A stretch of 64,000 bases of DNA from contig JBLNDJ010000017.1 in the NCBI GenBank assembly GCA_050261515.1, positions 62,001-126,000 on the forward strand, given 5' to 3'. The notes under the pieces are model-generated. The model did no database searches, was not told where the DNA came from, and saw nothing but the letters and a program-made list of their open reading frames with translations. Shown here in pieces: positions 34,459 to 43,034 of the stretch (within the stretch, counting starts at the first letter, position 1; every line of letters begins with the position of its first letter). The stretch is from JBLNDJ01 sp050261515. GTDB lineage: Bacteria > Acidobacteriota > Terriglobia > Bryobacterales > Bryobacteraceae. The translations under genes were made by a program, and so were the position numbers.

Positions 34459-34932
34459 ATGGCCGGGTATTTCGAACAATACGGAATTGCGGACGAGCGG
34501 CGTTCGCGCGTGATCCGGTGGCTCGTGATCTCGGTTTTGAGCGCGGTGGTCTTGACGATCGTGGGGTATTTCGTGCTGCGCACGTACCCCGCGAAACGCC
34601 AGGTGGGCGTGTTCCTGAGCGACCTGAAGCGCCACGATTACCAGGCGGCGTACCGCGATTGGGGTTGCGGCTCGCGCGAGTTGTGCCCGGACTATACGTT
34701 CCAGAATTTCATGCGCGACTGGGGTCCCCAGAGCGCGTTCGCGGACGCCGGAAGGGCCGAGATCCGGAAGACGCGGTTCTGCCACGAAGGCGTGATCGTG
34801 ACGCTGGCGCCGGCCAAGGGCAGCGACGTGGCGCTGTGGTATCAGCGGGACAGCCGGTCGCTCGGTTTTGCGCCGTGGCCGGTGTGCGCGGAACGGATTC
34901 CGGCTCCCGAAGGGGCGACGGCGCGGCCGTAG
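34459..34932 (+). CDS. single-pass membrane protein of unknown function
   Basis: This encodes 157 residues with one membrane helix near 20-43 (WLVISVLSAVVLTIVGYFVL), then a soluble domain outside. That domain contains five cysteines and segments YQAAYRDWGCGSRELCPDYTF and ALWYQRDSRSLGFAPWP, with a DUF4019-like feel in the start (VGVFLSDLKRHDYQAAY). I do not recognise the family firmly. It follows the Skp-like gene by 13 bp, so probable cotranscription. Confidence 0.7.
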   Translation: MAGYFEQYGIADERRSRVIRWLVISVLSAVVLTIVGYFVLRTYPAKRQVGVFLSDLKRHDYQAAYRDWGCGSRELCPDYTFQNFMRDWGPQSAFADAGRAEIRKTRFCHEGVIVTLAPAKGSDVALWYQRDSRSLGFAPWPVCAERIPAPEGATARP

Positions 34933-34989
34933 CATTGCGGGCGGGACCCGCGGCTTGGTACACTACAGATTCCCGAGGAGATTCCTTCG

Positions 34990-35181
34990 ATGGCGAAAGT
35001 ATGTGATATCTGCAACAGAGGACCGCGGTTCGGCAACCGCGTCAGCCACGCGCACAACGTAACCAGCCGGCGCTGGAATGTGAATCTCCAAACCGTGCGG
35101 GCCTTGGTGAATGGCGCGGCCAAGCGGATTCGGGTCTGCACGTCCTGCCTGAAGAGCGGCAAGGTTCAGAAGGCCGCCTAA
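34990..35181 (+). CDS. rpmB: 50S ribosomal protein L28
   Basis: This is a 63-residue ribosomal protein. The start MAKVCDICNRGPRFGNRVSHAHN is diagnostic of L28, and the ribosome site GAGGAG is strong. Two CxxC pairs (CDIC, CTSC) make it the zinc-binding C+ form. The usual partner rpmG does not follow. Confidence 0.96.
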   Translation: MAKVCDICNRGPRFGNRVSHAHNVTSRRWNVNLQTVRALVNGAAKRIRVCTSCLKSGKVQKAA

Positions 35182-35255
35182 GCGGCTACCCTCCCCACAC
35201 AATCCGGCATCTTCGCGGGCCGGCGATGCGGCGGCACGCCTGTCGCTCGCGTAGA

Positions 35256-36281
35256 ATGAAAGTTCCTATGGCATTCCCCGAGTCCGCCGCGGAGTTCATG
35301 GCCCGGCAGGCGGCGCGCCTGCGCGGGGCGGCGAGGCGCCGGAAGATCGTTTTCCCAGAGGGCGACGACGCTCGCGTGATCGAGGCTGCGGCGCGGCTGG
35401 CTCGGGAGCGGATCGTCGATCCGGTCCTGATCGGACGGGCGCCGGCGAACGCTCCGGGTGGCGTCGAGTTTGTCGATCCCGCGCAGACTCCGCTTGCGGC
35501 GAAGTACGCCACGCTGCTGTATGAACGCCGGCGGGCGAAGGGGATCACGCAGATCGAAGCGGCGGGGATCGCGCGCGGGCGGCTGCACTTCGCCGCGTTG
35601 ATGACGGCGGCGGGCGATGCGGATGGCTTCGTCGGCAGCGCGGTGCACACGACTGCCGATACGGTGCGGGCGGTGCTGCAATCGATCGATCTGAAGCGCG
35701 GGTTCCGCAGGTTGTCGAGCGTACACATCATGGCGGTGCATCCGCGCGAGTACGGGCACAAGGGGCTGCTGGCGTTTGCGGACGCGGCGATCATCGCGGT
35801 GCCATCGGCGGTGGAGTTGGCCGAGATCGCGATCGCGACGGCCGATACGGCGCGCGCCGTCTTCGACACGGAGCCGCTGGTGGCCATGCTTTCGTTTTCG
35901 ACCAAGGGCAGCGCGCAGCACAAGGAAGTGGACAAGGTCGTCTCGGCGCTGAAGTATGTGCGCGAGCGCGCGCCGCGGCTGAACGTGGACGGCGAGTTGC
36001 AGGCGGACGCGGCGCTTGCGGCTTCGGTGGGTAAGTCGAAGTCGCCGGGGTCGCCGGTGGCCGGGGCGGCGAACGTGCTGATCTTCCCCGACCTCAACTC
36101 GGCCAACATCGGTTACAAGCTGGTGGAGCGGCTGGGGGACGGGGCGCTGCTCGCGGTGCTGCTACAGGGGATCGTGAAGCCGGCGAGCCTGATCCCGCGC
36201 GGCTGCACGGTCGAGGATGCCGTGAACACGGCGATCCTGACCGCGGTTCAATCCGGGAGCGCGCAAGCGGCAAGGGCGTAG
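35256..36281 (+). CDS. phosphate acyltransferase (phosphotransacetylase-like)
   Basis: This is an acetyl/butyryl phosphotransferase fold, 341 residues. The segments RRRKIVFPEGDDARVIEAAARL, GLLAFADAAIIAVPSAVELAEIAI, and VAGAANVLIFPDLNSANIGYKLVERL are characteristic. The start could be ATG 35256 or 35268. It interconverts acyl-CoA and acyl phosphate; acetyl versus butyryl specificity is unsure. A deacetylase-fold gene follows by 9 bp, suggesting an acyl-metabolism pair. No acetate kinase is adjacent. Confidence 0.88.
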   Translation: MKVPMAFPESAAEFMARQAARLRGAARRRKIVFPEGDDARVIEAAARLARERIVDPVLIGRAPANAPGGVEFVDPAQTPLAAKYATLLYERRRAKGITQIEAAGIARGRLHFAALMTAAGDADGFVGSAVHTTADTVRAVLQSIDLKRGFRRLSSVHIMAVHPREYGHKGLLAFADAAIIAVPSAVELAEIAIATADTARAVFDTEPLVAMLSFSTKGSAQHKEVDKVVSALKYVRERAPRLNVDGELQADAALAASVGKSKSPGSPVAGAANVLIFPDLNSANIGYKLVERLGDGALLAVLLQGIVKPASLIPRGCTVEDAVNTAILTAVQSGSAQAARA

Positions 36282-36290
36282 CCACGGGCG

Positions 36291-37208
36291 ATGCTGCCGT
36301 TCAAACTGGTCTACCATCCCGGTTACGACCTGAACCTCGGAGACCACGTTTTTCCGTCCCAGAAATACTCGATGCTTCGCGAGCGGCTGCTCAACCAGAG
36401 GCTGGCCGCGGCGGAGGATTTCGTCGAGCCGGAGCCGGCTCCCGATGAGGACATCCTGGCGGTGCACGACCGCGAGTGGTTGGACCGGCTGCGGCACGGC
36501 ACGCTCACGTATTACGACATCCTGAAGCTCGAGATCCCGTACTCGCACAAGATGGTGCGGGCGTTCTGGCTGGCGGCGGGCGGGACGACGCTCGCGGCGC
36601 GACTGGCGCTCGAGAGCGGCGTGGGGTTCAACATCGGCGGCGGATTCCATCACGCGTTCCCGGGACACGGCGAAGGATTCTGCGCGATTCACGACGTGGC
36701 GGTGGCGATCCGGCGCATGCAGCGGGACGGCCTGATCCGCCGCGCGCTGGTGGTCGATTGCGACGTGCATCAAGGCAACGGCACGGCCGCGATCTTCGCG
36801 CGCGATCCGGACGTGTTCACGATCTCGATTCACCAATTGAACAACTACCCGGCCGAGAAGCCGCCTTCGGATATCGATATCGACCTTGCCGATGAGACCG
36901 GGGACGAAGAATACGTCGAGCGGCTGCGGCGCGCGTATGCGCCAGCGGTCGCGTCGTTCAAGCCGGAGCTGGTGATGTACGTGGCGGGCGCCGATCCGTA
37001 CTATCAGGACCAGCTCGGCGGGCTTTCGTTGACGTTTGAGGGCCTGAAGGCGCGCGACCGCATGGTGCTTTCGGGCGCGCTCATGCACAGGACGCCCGTC
37101 GCAGTGGCGCTTGCGGGCGGGTATGCGGTGGATGTGAGGGATACGGTTACGATTCACGCCAACACGGTGGTGGCGGCGAAGGAAGTGCTCGAGAACACGG
37201 GGTGGTGA
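36291..37208 (+). CDS. histone deacetylase family enzyme (AcuC/HDAC-like)
   Basis: This is a Zn-dependent amidohydrolase of 305 residues. Key residues are in GGGFHHAFP (H120, H121) and DCDVHQGNGT (D158, H160), with ADPYYQDQLGG and a closing LAGGYA. Bacterial members deacetylate acetylated proteins, polyamines or acetoin-related substrates. It lies 9 bp after phosphotransacetylase; a role in reversing acetyl-phosphate-driven protein acetylation is attractive but only inferred. It is convergent with the rhodanese gene. Confidence 0.88.
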   Translation: MLPFKLVYHPGYDLNLGDHVFPSQKYSMLRERLLNQRLAAAEDFVEPEPAPDEDILAVHDREWLDRLRHGTLTYYDILKLEIPYSHKMVRAFWLAAGGTTLAARLALESGVGFNIGGGFHHAFPGHGEGFCAIHDVAVAIRRMQRDGLIRRALVVDCDVHQGNGTAAIFARDPDVFTISIHQLNNYPAEKPPSDIDIDLADETGDEEYVERLRRAYAPAVASFKPELVMYVAGADPYYQDQLGGLSLTFEGLKARDRMVLSGALMHRTPVAVALAGGYAVDVRDTVTIHANTVVAAKEVLENTGW

Positions 37209-37213
37209 CCGCG

Positions 37214-37585
37214 CTACTCGACCGGGAGGCCGGATTCTTTGTAGGCCCTCCAGCCGCCATCGAGCGAGATGGGATTCTTGTAGCCCATCTTCCGGAGGTT
37301 GTCGGCCGCTAGCGCGGAGCGGAAGCCGCCGCCGCAGTAGAGCACGAGCGTCGCGTCTTTGTCCGGAACGCGGGCTTCGATGTCGCGCTCGATGATTCCC
37401 TTCCCCAGGTGAATGGCTCCGGCCGCGTGGCCCGCGGCCCATTCGCTGTCCTCGCGGACATCGATAAGGAGAAACGGCTCACCCGTTTCGGACATGCGGC
37501 GGAATTCGTCGATGTCGATTTGCCTGACGCGCGACTTCGCGTCGTTCACGATCGCGAGAAATCCGGGTGCGTGCTGCTTCGCCAT
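37214..37585 (-). CDS. rhodanese-like sulfurtransferase
   Basis: This is a single-domain rhodanese of 123 residues. The motifs LLIDVREDSEWAAGHAAGAIHL and the catalytic loop C84 in LYCGGGFRSALAA are intact, and the end DGGWRAYKESGLP is typical. The N-terminus has about 20 extra residues and no signal. It may transfer sulfane sulfur. It is the last gene of the minus-strand run that starts with cysK, 10 bp after murA. Confidence 0.92.
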   Translation of the reverse strand: MAKQHAPGFLAIVNDAKSRVRQIDIDEFRRMSETGEPFLLIDVREDSEWAAGHAAGAIHLGKGIIERDIEARVPDKDATLVLYCGGGFRSALAADNLRKMGYKNPISLDGGWRAYKESGLPVE

Positions 37586-37595
37586 GTGTGTTCCC

Positions 37596-38852
37596 TCACT
37601 GAATGCGGCGGATATGCGCGCCGACCTGCGCGAGCTTCTCTTCGATTTTCTCGTAGCCGCGATCGATGTGGTAGACCCGGTCCACGACGGTTTCGCCCTT
37701 GGCCACCAGGGCCGCGAGCACGAGCGAGGCGCTGGCGCGCAGGTCGCTCGCGAGCACGGAGGCGCCGGTGAGCGGGCTCGGCCCGGCGACGATGGCCTGG
37801 CGCCCGTTGAGGCGGATGTTGGCGCCCATGCGCATCAACTCGGGCGCGTGCATGAAACGGTTCTCGAAGATCGTTTCGGTAATGAGCGAGATTCCCTGCG
37901 CGCGCGCCATAAGCGCCATGTACTGCGCCTGGAGGTCGGTCGCGAAGCCGGGATATTCCTCGGTCGTCACATCGACCGATTTGAAACGGCCGTCGGAGCA
38001 GACGCGCAGTTCGCCGGGACCGCTCTGGCGGATCTCGACGCCGGCCTGGCGCATTTTGGCGACCAGGGCATCGAGGTGCGCGGGTTCGCATCCGGTGATG
38101 AGCAGATCGCCGCCGGTGATGGCGCCCGCGATGAGGAAGGTGCCGGCCTCGATGCGATCCGGGATGATGGCGTGCTCGGCGCCGTGCAGCCGTTCGACGC
38201 CCCGGACACGGATGATGGATTCGCCCGCGCCTTCGATTTGCGCGCCCATTTTTGTGAGCAGGGCGGCGAGATCAGTGACCTCGGGCTCGCGCGCGGCGTT
38301 GCGGATGACGGTCTCGCCGTGGGCGAGCACGGCGGCCATTAAGAGGTCCTCGGTGCCGGTAACGGTGATGCGGTCGAAGGTGAACGAGGTTCCGTGCAGG
38401 CCCTCCGGGGCGACGGCTTCGACATAGCCGTGATCCTGGCGGATCTGCGCGCCGAGTTGCTCGAGTCCCGCGAGGTGGAAGTTGATGGGGCGCGCGCCGA
38501 TGGCACATCCGCCGGGAAGCGACACGCGCGCGCGGCCCGTGCGGGCGACCAGCGGGCCGAGCACGAGGCTCGAGGCGCGCATGGTCTTCACGAGTTCGTA
38601 GGGCGCTTCGGGGCTGACGATGTCGCGGGCCGTGACGCACATGGGGCCGTGCGCATCTTCGACCTCCGCCCCGGTGGCGCGCAGCAACTGCGCCATCGTG
38701 AGAATATCGCGCACGCGCGGGATGCGGTCGAGAACGACGGTGTCGCCGGTGAGGAGGCAGGCTGCAAGCGCGGGCAGCGCCGAGTTTTTAGCGCCGCCGG
38801 CCGCGATTTCTCCGTGGAGCGGCGTGCCGCCGCGTATAACGAATTTATCCAT
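37596..38852 (-). CDS. murA: UDP-N-acetylglucosamine 1-carboxyvinyltransferase
   Basis: MurA makes UDP-GlcNAc-enolpyruvate, the first step of peptidoglycan synthesis. The start FVIRGGTPLHGEIAAGGAKNS and the catalytic Cys, C116, in LPGGCAIGARP (the residue that reacts with fosfomycin) are present. At 418 residues it has the normal length. It overlaps murQ by 8 bp, so it follows murQ in the same transcript. This couples wall synthesis with wall recycling. Confidence 0.97.
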   Translation of the reverse strand: MDKFVIRGGTPLHGEIAAGGAKNSALPALAACLLTGDTVVLDRIPRVRDILTMAQLLRATGAEVEDAHGPMCVTARDIVSPEAPYELVKTMRASSLVLGPLVARTGRARVSLPGGCAIGARPINFHLAGLEQLGAQIRQDHGYVEAVAPEGLHGTSFTFDRITVTGTEDLLMAAVLAHGETVIRNAAREPEVTDLAALLTKMGAQIEGAGESIIRVRGVERLHGAEHAIIPDRIEAGTFLIAGAITGGDLLITGCEPAHLDALVAKMRQAGVEIRQSGPGELRVCSDGRFKSVDVTTEEYPGFATDLQAQYMALMARAQGISLITETIFENRFMHAPELMRMGANIRLNGRQAIVAGPSPLTGASVLASDLRASASLVLAALVAKGETVVDRVYHIDRGYEKIEEKLAQVGAHIRRIQ

Positions 38853-39738
38853 GTTTCAGGGCTTCCGCGACACGGCCCCGCGCGGCTTCGAGCCGCGATT
38901 CCGCTTCTTCGCGGGTCACGCCGAGGCGGGCCATGAGAATTGCCACCTTCACTTTACCATCCGATGCTTTGAAGGACGCCTCGGCCCGGGCGCGGTCCAC
39001 GCCGGCCGCGGCGGCGACGATCCGGATGGCGCGCTCGACCAGTTTGACGTTCTTCGGCTGCACGTTCACCATCAGGTTTCCGTAGACATGGCCGAGGCGG
39101 ATCATTGCGCCGGTGCTGAGCATGTTGAGCACGAGCTTGGCGGCGGTGCCGGCCTTGAGGCGGGTGGAACCGGTGACGACTTCCGGGCCGGGCTTTGGCT
39201 CGATGGGGATCTGGACGGCGCGCGAGAGCTCTGAATCGGTGGTGCAACTGATGCCGATGGTGACCGCGCCGAGAGCGCGCGCGTAAGCGACCGCGCCGAG
39301 CACGTAGGGCGTGCGGCCGCTGGCGGCGATGCCGACGAGGACGTCGTTGGCGGAGAAGCCGCGCGCTTCGAGATCGCGCACGCCGAGCGCTGCGTCATCT
39401 TCGGCGGCTTCGCCCGCCTGCGCGAGCGCGCGGTCGCCTCCCGCGATGATGCCCTGTACGAGATCGGCCGGGACGTTGAAGGTGGGCGGGCACTCGGAGG
39501 CATCGAGCACGCCGAGGCGGCCGCTGGTGCCCGCGCCGATATAGAACAGGCGCCCGCCCCGGTCGAGCCGCCCGGCGATCGCATCGACGGCTTCGGCAAT
39601 GCGCGGGATTTCGCGCTCCACCGATTCGGCGACCTTGCGGTCCTCGGCGTTGATGATGCGCAGCATATCGACGGTGGAGCGCTGGTCGATGCCTTCGCTC
39701 GCGGGGTTGCGCTGTTCGGTAAGAAGTTTGTCGAGCAT
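38845..39738 (-). CDS. murQ: N-acetylmuramic acid 6-phosphate etherase
   Basis: MurQ splits the lactyl ether of MurNAc-6-P during peptidoglycan recycling, giving GlcNAc-6-P. The start ATG 39738 gives MLDKLLTEQRNPASEGID. The SIS domain shows FYIGAGTSGRLGVLDASECPPTF, and VGIAASGRTPYV and TTDSELSRAV follow. At 297 residues it is as expected. It shares 1 bp with the stop of the sugar isomerase and 8 bp with murA. The kinase that would make the substrate is not in the window. Confidence 0.95.
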   Translation of the reverse strand: MLDKLLTEQRNPASEGIDQRSTVDMLRIINAEDRKVAESVEREIPRIAEAVDAIAGRLDRGGRLFYIGAGTSGRLGVLDASECPPTFNVPADLVQGIIAGGDRALAQAGEAAEDDAALGVRDLEARGFSANDVLVGIAASGRTPYVLGAVAYARALGAVTIGISCTTDSELSRAVQIPIEPKPGPEVVTGSTRLKAGTAAKLVLNMLSTGAMIRLGHVYGNLMVNVQPKNVKLVERAIRIVAAAAGVDRARAEASFKASDGKVKVAILMARLGVTREEAESRLEAARGRVAEALKHG

Positions 39739-40577
39739 CAGGATTGCTTCGTGATTCCGGATTCGCGCATCACTTTGAGCGAGCCCTCGAGCGCGATTCG
39801 GGCGGCGTCCTCGGGCGTTTTGTCCTTGAGGCGGCCGAAGATCTCGGGGCTGAGGCCGTCCTTGTAGCCGATTTCCTTGAGCGCGCCGAAGAAGCCCTTC
39901 CAGTTGACGACGCCTTCGCCGGGCACGAGGCGCGCGTCGTCGCGGATCTGCTCGGGCGGGAGATCGGGCGCGTCGGCGAGGTGCACGTGGACGATGCGGT
40001 CTTTGCCCGCCTTCACGATGTCGCCCGGCGTCGCTCCGGCGTGGTGCCAGTGCCAGGCATCGAGCAGCAGGCCGACGTTCGGGCCGCACTCCTTCGCGAA
40101 TTCCGTCATCTCATCCATGCGCCAGATGAATTCGTACTTCGCGGATTTACGGATGTGCAGCGGGCCCAGGAACTCCAGGCCAAGGCGCACGCCGGAGCGC
40201 GCCAGGATTCGGGCGGCCGTGGTGAAGCGATCCTTGTAGATTTTGCGCTGCTCGTCTTTGGGCCGGCCGGTGGAGGACATGATCCAGGTGAGCATGCGCG
40301 GGCAGCCGATCGCGCGGGCGAATTGCGCGGCGGGCTCGAGGTTTTTGAGAGAGCTTTCAAATGCCGCGTCGTCCTTGTTGAAAACGACGGGGAAGTCGAG
40401 CGCCGAGGGCTTTAGGTGAAGCTCGCGGAAAAACGAGCGCGTACTGTCCACGCCCTCCGCCATGATTTTTCCCATGTTGGGATCGACGCCCGCGTAGCCG
40501 GTGCGGTGGGCGAGGTGCGCGAACTCGGGCCACTTCACGCGGCCCTGGATGGTGACGGAGTTGAGGCAGACGTACAT
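39738..40577 (-). CDS. sugar phosphate isomerase/epimerase-like TIM-barrel protein
   Basis: This is an AP-endonuclease-2-type barrel, 279 residues. Metal-site-like motifs are LGLEFLGPLHIRKSAKYEF, LLLDAWHWHHAGA, IVHVHLADAPDLP and LVPGEGVVNWKGFF, giving the typical E, D/H, H and E set. The substrate is unknown; this class includes xylose isomerase-like and inosose enzymes. It abuts murQ, so cell-wall sugar handling is a possible role. The heptad repeat array lies between it and cysK. Confidence 0.85.
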   Translation of the reverse strand: MYVCLNSVTIQGRVKWPEFAHLAHRTGYAGVDPNMGKIMAEGVDSTRSFFRELHLKPSALDFPVVFNKDDAAFESSLKNLEPAAQFARAIGCPRMLTWIMSSTGRPKDEQRKIYKDRFTTAARILARSGVRLGLEFLGPLHIRKSAKYEFIWRMDEMTEFAKECGPNVGLLLDAWHWHHAGATPGDIVKAGKDRIVHVHLADAPDLPPEQIRDDARLVPGEGVVNWKGFFGALKEIGYKDGLSPEIFGRLKDKTPEDAARIALEGSLKVMRESGITKQS

Positions 40578-40595
40578 GAGGCCTATGGTACAGCA

Positions 40596-40651
40596 GAAGC
40601 CAGAAGCCAGAAGCTAGAAGCCAGAAGTCAGGAGACAGAAGTCAGTAGCCT
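40596..40651 (+). repeat. heptanucleotide tandem repeat, copy 2
   Basis: Eight 7-base units: GAAGCCA twice, GAAGCTA, GAAGCCA, GAAGTCA, GGAGACA, GAAGTCA, GTAGCCT. It lies between the isomerase start and the cysK stop. The strand and unit match the array at 33461. Confidence 0.85.
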
Positions 40652-41601
40652 TAGGCTATCCCTTCGAAGAGGACGGTGCTTAGGTAGCGTTCTCCGGAGT
40701 CGGGGAGAATCGTCACGATTGTCTTGCCTTTGTGCTCGGGCTGGTTTGCCAGTTTGACGGCGGCGGCTACGGCGGCTCCCGAGGAGATGCCGCTCAGGAT
40801 TCCTTCTTCTCTGGCGAGGCGGCGGGCCATTTGGAGGGCTTCGTCGTCGGTGATGGCTTGGGCCTGATCGACCAGAGAAAGGTCGAGAGTCTCGGGGATG
40901 AAGCCGGCTCCCAGACCCTGGATGCGGTGCGGCCCGGGCTTGAGCGGCTGCTTCGCCAGCGTTTGGGTGATGACCGCGGAGGTGGCGGGCTCGACGGCGA
41001 CGGCTCGGATCGGCTTCTTCTTCGCACATTTGATATAGCGCGCGATGCCCGTGAGGGTGCCTCCGGTGCCCACGCCGGCGACCAGGATGTCGATTGCTCC
41101 CTTGGTGTCTTCCCAGATTTCCGGGCCCGTGGTGTTGAAATGGATCTCCGGGTTGGCGGGGTTGCGGAACTGCTGCAACAGGACGTAACGTTGCGGGTCG
41201 GAGTTGTGTATCTCCTCTGCCTTCGCGATGGCTCCCTCCATCCCGCGCTCGCCGTCGGTGAGGACGAGGTTCGCTCCGAACGCCTTGAGGACTTTGCGCC
41301 GCTCGATCGACATCGTCTCGGGCATGGTCAAGGTGATGGGGTAGCCGCGCGCGGCGGCGACGAAGGCGAGCGCGATCCCGGTGTTGCCGCTGGTCGGCTC
41401 GACGAGCCCGCCGCCGGGCTTGAGAATACCGCGCTTCTCTGCATCCCAGACCATCGCCGCGCCGATGCGGCATTTCACGGAGTAAGCCGGGTTGCGGCCT
41501 TCGATCTTGGCGAGCACGACGGCTCCCGCGCCCGAGGTCACGCGGTTGAGCTGGATGAGCGGCGTGCGGCCGATGGAAAGCGAATTGTCGCCGAAGAGCA
41601 C
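40651..41601 (-). CDS. cysK: cysteine synthase (O-acetylserine sulfhydrylase), copy 1
   Basis: This makes cysteine from O-acetylserine and sulfide. PLP lysine K43 lies in NPAYSVKCRIGA; SGNTGIALAFVAAARGY and GVGTGGTLTGIARYI bind PLP and substrate. At 316 residues it is of normal length. It is highly similar to the copy at 54954. It starts the minus-strand series toward murQ-murA, separated by the heptad repeats. Its leader region (41602-41883) is 282 bp without a gene. Confidence 0.93.
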   Translation of the reverse strand: MLFGDNSLSIGRTPLIQLNRVTSGAGAVVLAKIEGRNPAYSVKCRIGAAMVWDAEKRGILKPGGGLVEPTSGNTGIALAFVAAARGYPITLTMPETMSIERRKVLKAFGANLVLTDGERGMEGAIAKAEEIHNSDPQRYVLLQQFRNPANPEIHFNTTGPEIWEDTKGAIDILVAGVGTGGTLTGIARYIKCAKKKPIRAVAVEPATSAVITQTLAKQPLKPGPHRIQGLGAGFIPETLDLSLVDQAQAITDDEALQMARRLAREEGILSGISSGAAVAAAVKLANQPEHKGKTIVTILPDSGERYLSTVLFEGIA

Positions 41602-41651
41602 GGCAGGAAGCTCCCTTCCGATTTTTTCTTTATCGAGTATACAAAGCGCCC

Positions 41652-41665
41652 GCGCCCGCGGGCGC
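41652..41665. repeat. GC palindrome upstream of cysK
   Basis: GCGCCCGCGGGCGC is a perfect 14 bp palindrome in the 282 bp divergent gap between cysK and tolQ. Such palindromes arise readily in high-GC DNA; a protein site is possible but not supported. Nothing else clear is seen in the gap apart from the candidate -10 at 41853. Confidence 0.35.
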
Positions 41666-41852
41666 GTGACAATGCCTTCATCGTAAGTGGGACAAGGGAT
41701 ATGATGGCTGCTATGGACTCACTCCGCACCGGTGAGGATAGCCCGTCCTGACGGCCGCCCGGGCCTGGGCGATACCACTCTTTAACGACTTTTTCCACTC
41801 CCGGAGCGTCTTGATTAGAGAGGTTTAACGCGCGTTTCGATTTGTGAGCGGT

Positions 41853-41858
41853 TATTAT
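41853..41858 (+). promoter_or_regulatory. possible -10 element of the tol operon
   Basis: TATTAT lies 26 bp before the TTG start of tolQ, with the ribosome site AAAGGAG between. No good -35 at normal spacing. Confidence 0.25.
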
Positions 41859-41883
41859 AGAGATTCTCGGGAAAGGAGTCGGG

Positions 41884-42573
41884 TTGAACCTTTTTTGGAA
41901 TCCTCCCGCGCTACTTCTGCAGTACAGCATGTGGGAGATGGTTAGCCATGCGAAGCCTCTGGCTCGCGTCGTTCTGGGAATCCTGTTGGTTGCGTCCATT
42001 GTTTCCTGGGCGGTCATCTTCTCCAAGTGGTTCTCGTTCGGACGGGCGCGCACATCGAATGCCAGGTTTCTGAGGGCGTTCCGGAAGGCCTCCGGCCTCG
42101 ATGCCGTTGCCGTGGCGAGCGAGCAGTTCCGGCCGTGCCCGCTGGCGACCGTCTTCGATTTCGGCTATGAGGAGGTCGCGCGGCAGATCAAAGCGCGCGG
42201 CAGCGTCCGCAACCAGATCGCGCTCGAGCGCGCGTTACAACTCGGCGTGAACGAGGAACTCGCCAAGCTCGACCGCAACATGAACTGGCTGGCCACCACC
42301 GCCACCATCACTCCGTTCATCGGCTTGTTCGGCACGGTGTGGGGCATCATCGACGCGTTCCAGGGACTGGGTCTCGCCGGCAGCGCCAGCCTGCGCGCGG
42401 TCGCGCCCGGCATCTCGGAAGCCCTCATCGCCACCGCGATGGGCCTGGCCGCCGCCATCCCGGCGGCGATCATGTACAACTACTACGGCCACGTGGTCCG
42501 CGAAATCGGCGCCCGCATGGAGGATTTCTGCCTGGAGTTCCTCAACCTCGCCGATAGGAATTTCGAGGACTAG
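41884..42573 (+). CDS. tolQ: TolQ/ExbB-type proton channel protein
   Basis: TolQ forms the inner-membrane proton channel that powers Tol-Pal envelope constriction. There is an N-terminal helix (VVLGILLVASIVSWAVIF) and two C-terminal helices around TITPFIGLFGTVWGIIDAF and ISEALIATAMGLAAAIPAAIM, the ExbB/TolQ signature. The TTG start at 41884 is supported by AAAGGAG 5 bp upstream; the first downstream ATG (41929) has no site. At 229 residues it is normal. It is the first gene of the tol operon. Confidence 0.92.
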   Translation: MNLFWNPPALLLQYSMWEMVSHAKPLARVVLGILLVASIVSWAVIFSKWFSFGRARTSNARFLRAFRKASGLDAVAVASEQFRPCPLATVFDFGYEEVARQIKARGSVRNQIALERALQLGVNEELAKLDRNMNWLATTATITPFIGLFGTVWGIIDAFQGLGLAGSASLRAVAPGISEALIATAMGLAAAIPAAIMYNYYGHVVREIGARMEDFCLEFLNLADRNFED

Positions 42574-42577
42574 CGGC

Positions 42578-43030
42578 ATGGCGTTCTCGATGGGCACAGG
42601 CACCGGCGGCCGCGGGCGCTTCCGCGGATTTGCGGCCATGTCCGAAATCAACATCGTCCCACTGGTGGATGTCATGATGGTGCTTCTGGTGATCTTCATG
42701 CTCACGGCGCACGTCATGGAATTCGGCATGGAGGTCGATGTGCCCAAGGTCAAGCAGGTACGCACGACCGCCCAGGAACTGCCGGTCATCACAATCACCA
42801 AGAACGGCTCGCTGTACCTGAACGAGAAAGAGGTCAACATCAACGAACTCGGCGCGAGCCTTCGCCAGCGATTCGGCGCCGGGGTCGATTCGGCCTACGT
42901 ACGGGCCGATAAGGACGCCGTGTGGGACGTGATCGCCCAGGTGGTCAGCGAACTGAACCAGCAGAAGATCAAGGTCAACATGGTCACGCAGCCGGTGGAC
43001 GACGCGGACAAAGGCGGCGGACGACGCTAA
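42578..43030 (+). CDS. tolR: TolR/ExbD-type protein
   Basis: This is the partner of TolQ in the inner membrane, 150 residues. The start has a Gly-rich cytoplasmic tail, then the membrane helix INIVPLVDVMMVLLVIFML, including the conserved Asp that carries protons. The periplasmic domain (VDVPKVKQVRTTAQELP, LYLNEKEVNI) follows. It starts 4 bp after tolQ and ends 4 bp before tolA. Confidence 0.94.
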   Translation: MAFSMGTGTGGRGRFRGFAAMSEINIVPLVDVMMVLLVIFMLTAHVMEFGMEVDVPKVKQVRTTAQELPVITITKNGSLYLNEKEVNINELGASLRQRFGAGVDSAYVRADKDAVWDVIAQVVSELNQQKIKVNMVTQPVDDADKGGGRR

Positions 43031-43034
43031 TGCA

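Noticed and set aside
40651..41601. Cys in SVKCRIG as a defect in cysteine synthase
   Set aside because: Many active CysK proteins, including the E. coli enzyme, have SVKCR, so this is normal.
41652..41665. GC palindrome before cysK as a terminator of a neighbour
   Set aside because: It lies in a divergent gap, so no gene ends there, and there is no T-run.
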